DNA from: Vibrio vulnificus NBRC 15645 = ATCC 27562
GTDB taxonomy: Bacteria > Pseudomonadota > Gammaproteobacteria > Enterobacterales > Vibrionaceae
Assembly (NCBI RefSeq): GCF_002224265.1
Contig: NZ_CP012882.1
Coordinates: forward strand, 1,677,043-1,741,042
Direction: 5' to 3'
DNA length: 64,000 bases
The first letter of the stretch is position 1; each line of letters begins with the position of its first letter. The notes under the pieces are model-generated. The model saw only the letters and a list, made by a program, of their open reading frames with translations, searched no databases and had not been told where the DNA came from. Shown here piece by piece: positions 53,740 to 63,558 of this stretch. The translations under genes and the position numbers were made by a program.

Positions 53740-55140
53740 ATGAATAACAAAGGATTGATTCGCTCACATGAGACTGAATTTTCTTTTCTGTATCGCTTGG
53801 CAGATCTAACGATCATCATCGGCTTTATGGCCTTGCTGACACTTTATCATTTGGCTGCCATTCCAAAAGACTACCTGATGTTAGCAATCGTCTCAGGGCT
53901 CATCTTTATTCTCTTTGCCGAAAGCGCGCAGCTGTATCGCTCATGGCGTACCAGTTCGATTCGACAACAGCTCACCTTGGCCTGCGCAGCGTGGCTAGCA
54001 ACAAGTTTGCTGCAAATTGCCATTCACTTCTTCACCAAAACTCTGGATACCTACAACGAAGATATTGTAACCCCTTGGTTACTTATTACACCGATTCTAC
54101 TCATGTGCTGGAGGATACTTTTTCGCTCGACTTTATCTTACCTCCGTCGCTTGGGACTAAACACACGTACCGCTATCATTGTTGGCCAAACACCGCATGG
54201 CATCACCTTGGCCAATGAACTAAAAAATCACACTGAGCACGGCGTGATCTTTCAAGGTTTCTATGATGAAAGAACCGTCGAGCGAGACGAGAGCAATGCA
54301 GACTATCCGATCAAAGGCAATGTTGCAGACGCATTGAGCAAAGCGAAAAATGGCGAAGTCGATTACGTCTATATTGCGATGCCAATGCACGCTAACGAAC
54401 GTATCGCCAAGTTTCTACACCAGTTTTCAGACACCACCGCAAACACCTATCTCATTCCTGATTTCTTTACTTACAATCTGCTTCACTCTCGTTGGGATCA
54501 GATTGGGCAAGTCCAAACTCTCAGCGTCTTTGACACTCCGTTTGCCGGTTTTTCATCATGGCTTAAGCGTTTTGAAGATATCGTTTTTTCCAGCCTAATA
54601 CTGCTGTTAATTTCACCAATCCTCATTGCAATCGCCATTGGTATCAAGTGCACATCTCGCGGTCCCGTGATTTTTAAGCAAGATCGATATGGTCTAGATG
54701 GACGCAAAATTCGCGTATGGAAATTTCGTTCCATGACGACCATGGAGCAAGGCTCTGACGTAAAACAAGCAACAAAAAATGACCCTCGGATTACACCATT
54801 TGGCGGTTTTCTGCGCCGTACGTCACTCGATGAGCTGCCCCAGTTCATTAACGTACTTCAAGGAACCATGTCCATTGTTGGCCCTCGTCCTCATGCGGTT
54901 TCGCACAACGAAGAATATCGCCAGATCGTTGATCGCTACATGCTTCGCCATAAGGTAAAACCAGGCATCACAGGATGGGCGCAAATCAACGGTTATCGTG
55001 GCGAAACCGACACCCTAGACAAAATGGAAAAGCGCGTTGAGTTCGACTTGGACTACATCCATCGTTGGTCAATTTGGATGGACATCAAAATCATCTTTCT
55101 CACCGTGTTTAAAGGCTTTACTGGTTCTAATGCTTACTAA
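53740..55140 (+). CDS. Undecaprenyl-phosphate glucose/galactose phosphotransferase (initiating enzyme)
   Basis: This 466-residue enzyme puts the first sugar phosphate on undecaprenyl phosphate. Four helices (residues 18-135) and a CoA-binding-like domain (about 140-250) precede a fifth hydrophobic segment. The bacterial sugar transferase domain has FKQDRYGLDGRKIRVWKFRS, RRTSLDELPQFINVL, MSIVGPRPHAV and KPGITGWAQINGYRG. The layout is that of WcaJ/VpsL/CpsA. It is first in the operon after the ops element. Confidence 0.95.
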   Translation: MNNKGLIRSHETEFSFLYRLADLTIIIGFMALLTLYHLAAIPKDYLMLAIVSGLIFILFAESAQLYRSWRTSSIRQQLTLACAAWLATSLLQIAIHFFTKTLDTYNEDIVTPWLLITPILLMCWRILFRSTLSYLRRLGLNTRTAIIVGQTPHGITLANELKNHTEHGVIFQGFYDERTVERDESNADYPIKGNVADALSKAKNGEVDYVYIAMPMHANERIAKFLHQFSDTTANTYLIPDFFTYNLLHSRWDQIGQVQTLSVFDTPFAGFSSWLKRFEDIVFSSLILLLISPILIAIAIGIKCTSRGPVIFKQDRYGLDGRKIRVWKFRSMTTMEQGSDVKQATKNDPRITPFGGFLRRTSLDELPQFINVLQGTMSIVGPRPHAVSHNEEYRQIVDRYMLRHKVKPGITGWAQINGYRGETDTLDKMEKRVEFDLDYIHRWSIWMDIKIIFLTVFKGFTGSNAY

Positions 55141-55174
55141 GCCATACAGCCAATACTTAGTAAAAGGAATGACG

Positions 55175-56389
55175 ATGAAACGCTATACCGGATTTGCCTT
55201 AGGTTTGTTACCCGTTTGGGTGGGTGCGGTCGAGCCACTTGCGTTTACGACCGAATCCGGCATTGAGTTTATCCCGACACTTCATACTTACTATCGATTT
55301 GATGACAATATCGCCAAGCAAGAAGCTGAATCCTCTCATGTCTCCACGATAGGTGTAAAACCCGCCCTATTGGCAAGGATTGACCGAAATCAGTACAAAG
55401 CGGATTTTATTTATGTTGCAGATTTTGGCCGTTCTTCAGATGAGCAGAATGACTATTTAGACCACAAGTTTCAAACAACCAATTATTTTACTTTTAATCA
55501 TCGTAATCGTTTGGTTTTGGATTACCAGTTCCGCTTGGGTCACGAAACGCGTGGAGAAGGTCTGACCGAAGGTGAACAAATATCCTTAGCACTTCCAGAG
55601 CTCATCACATTTCAATCGAATCAGTTGAAAAGTAACTATGTGTTTGGTGCTATTGGTTCGCAAGGAAGGCTAGAGTTTGGCCTTAACTATTTAGACAAAA
55701 CGTTTACCAAATATGAAAACGGCACCAGCACTCTGACAGCAACCAAATACAGCGATTTTAGAACCCCGTCTCTCCATAGTGAGTTCTACTATCGTCTGCG
55801 CCCTGAAACGTATTGGTTAGTCGGCTCCCAGCTTCACCTCACTGAGTATTTACATGAACGAGAATCCGTTGCCTCACGCGATGGAACCAGTACTTTTGTT
55901 TATACCGGTGTTAGTTGGGAAATAACCGGTAAAACCAAAGGCACCGCCAAGCTCGGCTATCAGATCAAGGAGTTTGATGACAAGCAACGCGCTACATTCG
56001 AAGGACTCAGTTGGGATATTGGCCTCAGTTGGCAACCTCAAGAGCATACGATCTGGACTTTGTTAACCACGCAAGCCGCGGTCAATCCAGAACAAGACGG
56101 TGACTACAACCTACAAACTCGCTACTCACTTCAGCTTGACCAAGCATGGAACAGTTATTTCGTCACGTCCCTAAAAGGACTCTATCAACAAGACGATTAC
56201 ACTGGCTCCTACCAAAGTGGCGTACTACGAAAGGAAGAGCGGTTTCAGCTTAGCGCAGAAGCCCAATACCAATTCCGGCGCTGGGCGAGAATTGACGCGG
56301 CTTGGCAGTACCAAGACAAAACATCCAACTGGTCTGGATACAGCTTTGATCAACACATTTGGACAGTGACCGCTAGGCTGTCGTTATAA
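55175..56389 (+). CDS. Outer-membrane beta-barrel of the polysaccharide locus
   Basis: This 404-residue protein has a signal peptide (GFALGLLPVWVGAVE, cut near residue 19). The rest alternates in beta-strand style and is rich in Tyr, Trp, Gln and Thr, with strands such as YKADFIYVADFG, NRLVLDYQFRLGHE and the final IWTVTARLSL. That final segment has the C-terminal Leu of outer-membrane barrels. ATG 55175 is taken because AAAGGA lies 7 bases upstream; an ATG at 55169 is too near. It probably forms the export pore that the short OPX protein next door lacks. Confidence 0.85.
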   Translation: MKRYTGFALGLLPVWVGAVEPLAFTTESGIEFIPTLHTYYRFDDNIAKQEAESSHVSTIGVKPALLARIDRNQYKADFIYVADFGRSSDEQNDYLDHKFQTTNYFTFNHRNRLVLDYQFRLGHETRGEGLTEGEQISLALPELITFQSNQLKSNYVFGAIGSQGRLEFGLNYLDKTFTKYENGTSTLTATKYSDFRTPSLHSEFYYRLRPETYWLVGSQLHLTEYLHERESVASRDGTSTFVYTGVSWEITGKTKGTAKLGYQIKEFDDKQRATFEGLSWDIGLSWQPQEHTIWTLLTTQAAVNPEQDGDYNLQTRYSLQLDQAWNSYFVTSLKGLYQQDDYTGSYQSGVLRKEERFQLSAEAQYQFRRWARIDAAWQYQDKTSNWSGYSFDQHIWTVTARLSL

Positions 56390-56402
56390 GCATGGAGCAA
56401 AC

Positions 56403-56936
56403 ATGAAATTTTTACTCAAGGTGCTACTAGGGTTAAGTCTGATTCTGGCACCCTATGTCTCTGCATCAATATCCGACGCGGGCTACCAACTAAATAGTGG
56501 CGATTCGATATCCATTTTGGTGTATGGCGAGGATGACTTATCGATTCCCAATATTTTACTCACCTCCGATGGCCAAATTGACTACCCCTATTTAGGCCGA
56601 GTGCTGGTAAAAGGGAAAACCCCTAAAGAACTAAAAGAAGAGATCGAGCAAAAGCTAAAAGGGGACTATTTAGTGAACCCCAAAGTCATGGTCTCGATTA
56701 ATAAGTTCCGCGCCTTTTATGTTAATGGCGAAGTAAGGCGTCCCGGTAGTTTTGAATATCAACCTGGATTGACCATTGAAAAAGCCATTGCCATTGCCGG
56801 AGGGCTAACAGACAGAGCCTCTCGTAGCAATATTCATCTCACACAAAGCCAAAATGGCGAAACCATAAAAAAAGTCTCACTAAGCCAGAAAGTGTCTCCT
56901 GGCGATATTGTCGTAATTGAACAGAGCTTCTTCTAG
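56403..56936 (+). CDS. Short polysaccharide export (Wza/OPX) protein
   Basis: This 177-residue periplasmic protein has a signal peptide (LLKVLLGLSLILAPYVSA). The poly_export domain follows (YQLNSGDSISILVYGEDDLS, GQIDYPYLGRVLVKGKT), then one SLBB domain (FYVNGEVRRPGSFEYQPGLT, AGGLTDRAS). It lacks the lipobox cysteine, extra SLBB domains and C-terminal amphipathic helix of Wza, so it cannot itself span the outer membrane. It follows the beta-barrel gene by 13 bases. Confidence 0.93.
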   Translation: MKFLLKVLLGLSLILAPYVSASISDAGYQLNSGDSISILVYGEDDLSIPNILLTSDGQIDYPYLGRVLVKGKTPKELKEEIEQKLKGDYLVNPKVMVSINKFRAFYVNGEVRRPGSFEYQPGLTIEKAIAIAGGLTDRASRSNIHLTQSQNGETIKKVSLSQKVSPGDIVVIEQSFF

Positions 56937-56955
56937 AGTGAACGGATACACTGCA

Positions 56956-59136
56956 ATGAATGAAAATCAAACAAACCGTTATTACATCGGTAATAAAGAA
57001 TTGTTCCAATTTGGAAGTTATCTAAAGGTCCTCAGAAAGCATTGGTTTAGTATTGTCACCCTTTCTTTGGTGATTACGTTAGCCGCAACTTGGTTTATCT
57101 ATTCAAAACCATCGATTTACCAAGCGACGGCCACCATTTTAATTCAGGAAGAGCAGCGCAACGCATTATCGATCGAGGAAGTCTATGGTCTAGATACCAC
57201 CAAAAAAGAGTACTTTCAGACACAAATAGCGATACTCCAATCTAACCACATCGCTGACAAGATCATCCAACAATTTGATCTTACCAATCATCCACACTTT
57301 ACGGGGTCAAGCTCGCTCAAAACAAAGCTTAATGAGCTTAAGTCCGTTCCTTTGATACAAGATCTGTTGAATGTTTCACCGAACCCAACGGAAACCAATG
57401 AGTATCACTCTTCCTATTATGAAGCGTTACAAAGCTACAAAAACAGAGTTGATATTGATCCGATACGCAACACTCAGTTGGTCAAAGTCAGTTTCCGCTC
57501 CGCCGATCCGAAACTCGCAGCAGAAATCGCCAATGCCATCGGTCAAGCCTATATTGATTCCAACTTTGAGGCGAAACTGGCAGTAACGCAAAATGCAACC
57601 AATTGGCTGGACAGTAATGCCAGACAATTGGAAGACAAACTACACAAGTCAGAACAAGCACTACAACAATTTCTCACCACAGAAGGCCTCGTCGACATCA
57701 ATGGCATCGATGATATTTACGCGAATGAATTGGAAGAGCTGAGTAAAAAACTCAACATTGCGATAGAAAAGAGAATTCAAGCACAAACCCTAAGTGATCT
57801 TCTGCTGCGAAAATCCGCACAAAACCTCGATAGCCTGCTTTCGATCGATGAGTTCGCTAATCAAGCCCAAATACGCGAACTCAAAATGCTGGAGAGTAAC
57901 GCAGAGAAATTAGTGGGTGAACTTTCACAGCGTTATGGCCCTAAACACGACAAAATGATTCAAGCAAAAGCCCAATTACAAAATATCCAAGCGCGTTCGC
58001 AACAGTTGATCATGGAAATGGTGCTGAGCAAACAACAGGATCTCAAAGTAGCTCAGAGCTTTGAAAACAGCATTCGTCGAGAAATGAGCAACAAGAAGGC
58101 CGAAATCCAATTAGTGGGCGGAAAAAAAGCGGAATATGAGAAACTCAAACGAGATGTTGAAAGTAATCGAGAACTGCTCAAAGCGTTTGTAAACCGCGAA
58201 AAAGAGACCACGGCGACCAGTGATTTTCGTAACGTCAATGCTCGTTTTACAGACAAAGCTCTCGAACCACTTTTCCCTATTGCTCCGCAACGACTAAAAC
58301 TCGTCATCATCTGTGCGGTGTTTGCGCTGTTTTTCTCATCTGCCGCAGCCATCATCTTAGATATGATTAAAGACGTGATCCGTACACCCGAAGATGTTGA
58401 GAACAAACTCGGTTTAAGCTGTATTGGTACCATACCTTACGTTCGCAGTCGCAAATTACGTAAACCAGGCGTCAGTTTCCAAGCCTATCTTGATCCTCAA
58501 AATCGCGTGTTTAGCGAAGCGTGTCGCTCCATCCGAACCTCGCTACTGTTACGTCTGGTGAACAGTAAGCAAAAAGTCTTGGTCTTTACGTCAGCCATAC
58601 CTGAAGAAGGGAAAACCGCCACTTGTATCAACATCGCATCGACCTTCTCAAACTTAGAACGTGTACTTTTGATCGATTGCGATTTACGCCGACCTTCGCT
58701 AGAAAAACGTTTCAATATTCCCGCACAAGTTCCGGGTTTAAGCAACATCCTGACTATGAACACACCTTTAGAAGAGTGCATCGTTCGAATCGAAGAAGCG
58801 AATCTCGACGTCTTAACCGCGGGTCTGCTTCCGCCAAATCCACAAGAATTGCTGTCGTCAAAGCGATTCCAAAATCTCCTAAACACACTACAGGAAAAAT
58901 ACGATCGCATCATTATTGATACTCCTCCACTGCTTTCCGTCAGCGATGCATTGATTCTTGGCCAGTTGGCTCAAGGATTGATTACCGTCATTCGCTCAGA
59001 CTCTACCAAAGTCGCTTTGGCTAAAACGGCGCTGTCGAAACAACGTCAGCACGATATTCCTTCATTTGGCGTTGTTATTTCTCAAGCAACAACACCACAA
59101 GAGGAAGCCCACTATGTCCAAAAATACGCTTATTAA
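56956..59136 (+). CDS. Wzc-like polysaccharide co-polymerase / tyrosine kinase
   Basis: This 726-residue inner-membrane protein has an N-terminal Wzz domain with TM1 (WFSIVTLSLVITLAATWFIY), a long coiled-coil periplasmic part and TM2 near residue 460 (LVIICAVFALFFSSAAAI). A BY-kinase follows, with Walker A in AIPEEGKTATCINIA, Walker A' VLLIDCDLRRP and Walker B IIIDTPPLLS. The C-terminus has only three tyrosines (AHYVQKYAY) as the autophosphorylation tail. It controls chain length and export with the OPX/barrel pair. The start at ATG 56956 is preferred; an earlier frame overlaps the previous gene. Confidence 0.94.
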   Translation: MNENQTNRYYIGNKELFQFGSYLKVLRKHWFSIVTLSLVITLAATWFIYSKPSIYQATATILIQEEQRNALSIEEVYGLDTTKKEYFQTQIAILQSNHIADKIIQQFDLTNHPHFTGSSSLKTKLNELKSVPLIQDLLNVSPNPTETNEYHSSYYEALQSYKNRVDIDPIRNTQLVKVSFRSADPKLAAEIANAIGQAYIDSNFEAKLAVTQNATNWLDSNARQLEDKLHKSEQALQQFLTTEGLVDINGIDDIYANELEELSKKLNIAIEKRIQAQTLSDLLLRKSAQNLDSLLSIDEFANQAQIRELKMLESNAEKLVGELSQRYGPKHDKMIQAKAQLQNIQARSQQLIMEMVLSKQQDLKVAQSFENSIRREMSNKKAEIQLVGGKKAEYEKLKRDVESNRELLKAFVNREKETTATSDFRNVNARFTDKALEPLFPIAPQRLKLVIICAVFALFFSSAAAIILDMIKDVIRTPEDVENKLGLSCIGTIPYVRSRKLRKPGVSFQAYLDPQNRVFSEACRSIRTSLLLRLVNSKQKVLVFTSAIPEEGKTATCINIASTFSNLERVLLIDCDLRRPSLEKRFNIPAQVPGLSNILTMNTPLEECIVRIEEANLDVLTAGLLPPNPQELLSSKRFQNLLNTLQEKYDRIIIDTPPLLSVSDALILGQLAQGLITVIRSDSTKVALAKTALSKQRQHDIPSFGVVISQATTPQEEAHYVQKYAY

Positions 59137-59159
59137 CTTGAGATAAAGAACGAAGCATC

Positions 59160-60200
59160 ATGAGAATTTTACATATTATCAATGATCTATCTAAAAATGG
59201 TGGCGCGCAGAAGTTTTTGGTCGACCTCGTTACTGGCGAAGAGGCTAAGTACGACATAAAGATTCTGGTGCTTTGCCACGAAAATGATTATCTCGAAACG
59301 CTCAGTCATCATGGCATTGAGTGTTATGTATGGCAAACACTCACCTTTAAGGAAAAATGGGCTTTGTTTCGCTGGCCAGACATTGTTCATGGGCATCTTT
59401 ATCCGTCGATCTATCTTGCACTGCTTGCCTTAGGTAAGAAAAAGCTGCAGACAGAACACAGTTCAAGCAATAGAAGACGCGACTATCCGGCATTTAAGTT
59501 TATGGAGTATCTCTTGTATCTAAGCCACGATCTTACCGTCAGTATTAGCGAGAAGGTGCAGGAAGAGTTGATCAAGTTCATGCCGAATTTTCGTCAGAAA
59601 TACAAAGTCATTAACAATGGCGTTGATCTGTCATGCTTTTCGATGTCCGCGAGAACAGGCATCAAACATCCGGCTCAAATCAAAATAGGCATGGTGGGTC
59701 GACTGCATGAGCATAAAGATCATGAAGCGCTGATTAGAGCCGTCGCCCTACTCCCAACACAATACCAGTTACACCTAGCTGGCGATGGCCAAAAGCGAGA
59801 GGCGCTGGAATCTCTCGCTCAGCAGTTAGATATCACGAATCGAGTGTTTTTTCATGGTGTCGTCACCGATATCCCTACTTTCTTAGAGCAAATGGATCTC
59901 TATGTACAGTCTTCCCTCATTGAAGGATTTGGGTTGGCGGCTGTAGAAGCCATGGCGGCAGGTTTGCCTGTATTGAGCTCGAATGTTCCAGGATTGGATG
60001 ATGTCATCGGCAACGCTAGTTATTTATTTGAAGTTTCTAACAGTGAAGAACTGGCGAATAAAATAATTCAAGTTTGCGACAGTAATGAGAATTATAGTGT
60101 AGCGAGTAAATATTCCATTTCACGTTGCAAGGAATTTACCATTGAGAAATTTAGAGACAGTTATTATAAAGCTTATGATGGACTATTCATCCAAGGATGA
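59160..60200 (+). CDS. Glycosyltransferase family 4
   Basis: This 346-residue retaining glycosyltransferase has the GT4 start ILHIINDLSKNGGAQKFLVD and KIGMVGRLHEHKDHEALI at the second Rossmann domain. The E-x7-E nucleotide-sugar motif is in SSLIEGFGLAAVEAMAAGLP. It adds a sugar to the lipid-linked repeat on the cytosolic side. It is intact and the last intact gene in the operon; a palindromic repeat and broken genes follow. Confidence 0.93.
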   Translation: MRILHIINDLSKNGGAQKFLVDLVTGEEAKYDIKILVLCHENDYLETLSHHGIECYVWQTLTFKEKWALFRWPDIVHGHLYPSIYLALLALGKKKLQTEHSSSNRRRDYPAFKFMEYLLYLSHDLTVSISEKVQEELIKFMPNFRQKYKVINNGVDLSCFSMSARTGIKHPAQIKIGMVGRLHEHKDHEALIRAVALLPTQYQLHLAGDGQKREALESLAQQLDITNRVFFHGVVTDIPTFLEQMDLYVQSSLIEGFGLAAVEAMAAGLPVLSSNVPGLDDVIGNASYLFEVSNSEELANKIIQVCDSNENYSVASKYSISRCKEFTIEKFRDSYYKAYDGLFIQG

Positions 60201-60251
60201 TTAACCGTCAAAATTTCAATACCAACCCATAAAAATTATTTTCAAATATTA

Positions 60252-60320
60252 TTTATATACCCAAACAACTTGGAGTTGCAGCCAACACCGCTGCAGTTTC
60301 AAGTAGGAAGGGTATATAAA
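60252..60320. repeat. Palindromic intergenic repeat (MITE-like)
   Basis: TTTATATACCC (60252-60262) and GGGTATATAAA (60310-60320) are exact inverted ends. CTTGGAGTTGCAGC and GCTGCAGTTTCAAG extend the palindrome inside with three mismatches. I recognise TATACCC-AACTTG-GTTGCAG as a short repeat seen between genes in vibrios. The rest of the gap 60201-60417 is AT-rich, without other features. Confidence 0.7.
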
Positions 60321-60417
60321 TTAAAGAAATACCATTCTTATTAATATTATTTTATTAATCAAAAATCATTCATCAAACCTGTGCTCAATCGCACGTTATA
60401 ATCTATGGAATGGAACT

Positions 60418-61210
60418 ATGAAATACTCATTGAATAGACAGTTTGAGAAAAATAAAGAGCTCAAATCCGATAATTTCGTCTTGGTGTACCAAATGGGAAA
60501 AGTCGGATCTTCTTCTATTGAGCATACGTTGAGTGACTACAATATACCTAGCTATCACATTCATACATTTGACGATCATGAAAGTTTCAAATGTATCACA
60601 ATCGTCAGGACGTCAAAAAGTTCTTTGATTTTAAAAATCGGACGATGTACCGCGTTATCCTGAATCATAGAAAACGACTTTTCAGAATCGAAATCATCTA
60701 AAAATCGTTACGCTTGTTCGAGATCCGATTGCCACTGTTCTTTCGTTTTTTCCAAGACCTTCATATTCAGTTTATCGAAGGAAAAAAGAACGATTCCATT
60801 CATCGAGACATGGAGAGGATTATCAACATGTCGAGTTTTGTTTCGACATTATATTAACCTTAATTACTTCGCGAATTGGTTCGATAATGAATTAAATAAA
60901 AATTTTGGTATTGACGTCATTAAAAGTGACATTGATAACAAGGAAGTTTTATCTTTTCAAAAACAAGAAAACAGAAGTGATGCTAATAAAGTGCGAACAT
61001 CTTAATAAATTAGATAGTGACATCGCTAAATTCTCAACGTTGATGGCTTTATTTAAAAAACAGTAATGAAGCAAAAACAAGTGGTATTCAAATATCTATA
61101 GTCATTTCAAAAACAATTACGACTTTTCAAAGCTATTTTACATGTACGACTACACTCTACGTCATTTATATTCAGAGGAAGAAGAGCTCAATTTAAGAAC
61201 AAATGGTTAA
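60418..61210 (+). pseudogene. Broken sulfotransferase-like polysaccharide gene
   Basis: Fragments in different frames read in order as one protein. VYQMGKVGSSSIEHTLSDYN is the PAPS-binding KVGSSS motif. KIVTLVRDPIATVLS, then FQDLHIQFIEGKKNDSIHRD, follow. Next come NYFANWFDNELNKNFGIDVI, and last KWYSNIYSHFKNNYDFSKLF with YDYTLRHLYSEEEELN. At least five frame changes separate them, several at A or T runs (for example an A missing near 60592 and an extra T near 60745). Such genes add sulfate to, or help synthesise, capsular polysaccharide. The product cannot be made from this sequence as given. Confidence 0.8.
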
Positions 61211-61231
61211 AGACACCAGGGACGAGTCAAA

Positions 61232-62303
61232 ATGAAAAAAGTACTGCATATTACAGAAGCATTTGGCGTGGTGTACAAACTGCACTTTATAGCTACGTTT
61301 ATTCATCAAGGAATGAACCTATTGAGCATCACCTTTTTGCCCGAGCCCGTGAAGAAGATTCTACGAAAGAAAACGGTAACAACCAATTTCAATCTTCCAC
61401 CTTCATTGATGGTATCTGGTTCAATTTTTCTTGAGTGCCAATCAACGTATCAAACAACTCCAGCCGGAGGTGATCCACTCTCCACTCCAGCAAGGCGGGA
61501 TTTCTTGGGCGATTTTTGACTGTGGCAATGCAAAACTTATCTATACCCGCATTGTTACGCGTTTGAACGAGAAGACATTCGGTATATGCACAAAAATTCT
61601 ATCGAATACTCGAAGGGATTCGCATTAAGAAATTTACTCGATTGCTGGATGCAGCCAGCGTGAATGCGATTTAGCCATTTCGTTGGGAGCCAAAAAAGCG
61701 GAGTTACTGAATAACTACGTCACCTACCATCTAACGCCGGCAACAGTGTTCCACGAGGCGAAAAGATAAACCTTGTAGCCTTAGGGCGAGTGGCGAAACA
61801 AAAAGATCCCAATTTCTTTGTCAAGTTGCTGAACATATCTTGCAGCATAACTCTGCTATTCAGCTGAACATTACTTGGATAGGAGGCGGGGACGCCTTCG
61901 TTAGAACAGCAGTTGCGTGACAAAGGTATCGAAGTCACTGGTATGTTGCAAGAACAGAAGTGGTAGAACGCCTTCGCAATGCGGACATCTATTTACACAC
62001 AGCAGCATGGGAAGGGATGCCTCTTACGATTCTCGAAGCGGCTAAACTGACTCGTCCTATGGTCATTCGCAAAATCGGCGCAACAAAAGATCTGGATTAC
62101 CATCCTAGCCAGTACCCGTCCGCAAGAAATGGCAAAACAGATCATCCACTGCGTAGACACTTCGATACCATTCATTCCAACAGTACTGTAGTGATATGAA
62201 AACACCTACAGTGAAGAAAAACAAGATTGGCGCTCAGCAGCCTATATATTTGAGAATCATTTTATGCTCAGCGCGCTTAATCAAAAATTGTCTGGTTTGT
62301 CCC
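61232..62303 (+). pseudogene. Broken GT4 glycosyltransferase gene
   Basis: It opens intact as MKKVLHITEAFG and then shifts (a G appears missing near 61270). After that the fragments GVQTALYSYVYSSRNEPIEH, LHSSKAGFLGRFLTVAM, CYAFERED, IAGCSQRECDLAISLGAKKA, INLVALGRVAKQKDPNFFVK, AEHILQHNSAIQLNITWIGG and VERLRNADIYLHTAAWEGMP follow in order. ILEAAKLTRPMVIRKIGA and QEMAKQIIHCVDTSIPFIP complete it. Together they outline a complete GT4 enzyme; about eight frame changes break it. Substitution stops are rare; indels dominate. Confidence 0.85.
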
Positions 62304-63554
62304 ATGAGAAAAAAACTCGTTTCAATTGGGGTACAGACAGGGATCATGCGAATTTTATCGGCCTTGTTTGCGTTTATACTCACGATTGCTGTTGCAGGTT
62401 CTCAGATGCCACGGTCGCGGACAATTTTTCTATCTTTTTAATTTGGTCTCCTTCGTTGCTATCGTCAGTCAGCTTGGATTCATGTTTCATTGGTGAAATA
62501 CAATGCCATCGCTTTCAGTCAGAATTCGATACAGCAACAGAGCGAAAACTATACCATCTCAGTGCAAAGAAGTTTGGCTTCTCTTTTTCTCTGTGCATTT
62601 TGCCTTCATCGTTCAATTTACCTTTGGCGCATCACTCATCAATGTAAACATACTCTAGCCTCTTCGCTTGTTTTCACTCACCATTCCACTTATCGTGTTA
62701 GCACAACTCAATAGCTATGCTTACAAGCGATACGCATGTTCTCCTGCGATATTTGCTTTGCAGATGGGTGTGAGCTGCTTTCTAGTCTTGTTCATTACGA
62801 TATTGCATTTCTTTGAGATCATTAGTCTGATAAGCATGTTGCTGGCTCTGCTACTTTCAGCCCTATGGTTGCATTGATATCAACGATGCCAATGGCTTCG
62901 TTCAGGTCAATATCCACTGTGGCCTTACCCGTTGCCATAATGCGGAATTAACCGACAGTGCAAACAGGTTTGGATTGGCAATATCTTTACCAACGTGATC
63001 CAGTGGGGCAGTTTGATCATCGCGGGATTCTATCTAACTGACAGCGATCTGGGTTTATTGGCTGCAGCTCAAAGGACTTCGCTGCTCATTGGATTTGTGC
63101 TGATCAGCGTGAATTTTATGTCGCTCCAATGTTTGCCTCTTAATCAGCAAGGAGAGATGAAAAACTGAAAAAACTAAGCACCAACGCTTTCCGGACTCAA
63201 TATTTCTCTTTCTCTCATTCCAGTCATTGCTTGTACTTTTATTCACAAGAAGTCATGATGCTCTTTGGTGCAGAGTTTGAGTCTGCAGGTATCTTGTTAG
63301 CCATATTGGCGCTTGGCAGTTGGTGAATGTCGCCACGGCTCGGTTGGCTTTCTCCTGTTGATGAGTGCTACGAGAAAACAATGAAATACATCACATAGCC
63401 TCTGGGAGCATTGCCATTATTTTGCTTTTGGCCCTGAGCCAAATGTATGGGGTGATTGGTGCCGCCAGTTTCAATTGCAATCGGTATGGCAATACAGAAT
63501 TTGGCGCGCACTTTACTATGTAAAACGATACTTAGGCTTTGTACCCATCGATAG
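62304..63554 (+). pseudogene. Broken Wzx-type polysaccharide flippase gene
   Basis: ATG 62304 starts MRKKLVSIGVQTGIMRILSA and continues to AVAGSQMP, then shifts. Later pieces are VSQLGFSMSLVKYNAIAFSQ, VLAQLNSYAYKRYACSPAIF, the helix LISMLLALLLSALW, FAPMF-like VAPMFASLNQQGEMKN, SQEVMMLFGAEFESAGILLA and SIAIGMAIQNLARTLLCKTI, ending at TAG 63552. This is the helix-rich pattern of an O-unit flippase. At least eight frame changes interrupt it. Confidence 0.8.
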
Positions 63555-63558
63555 AGAC

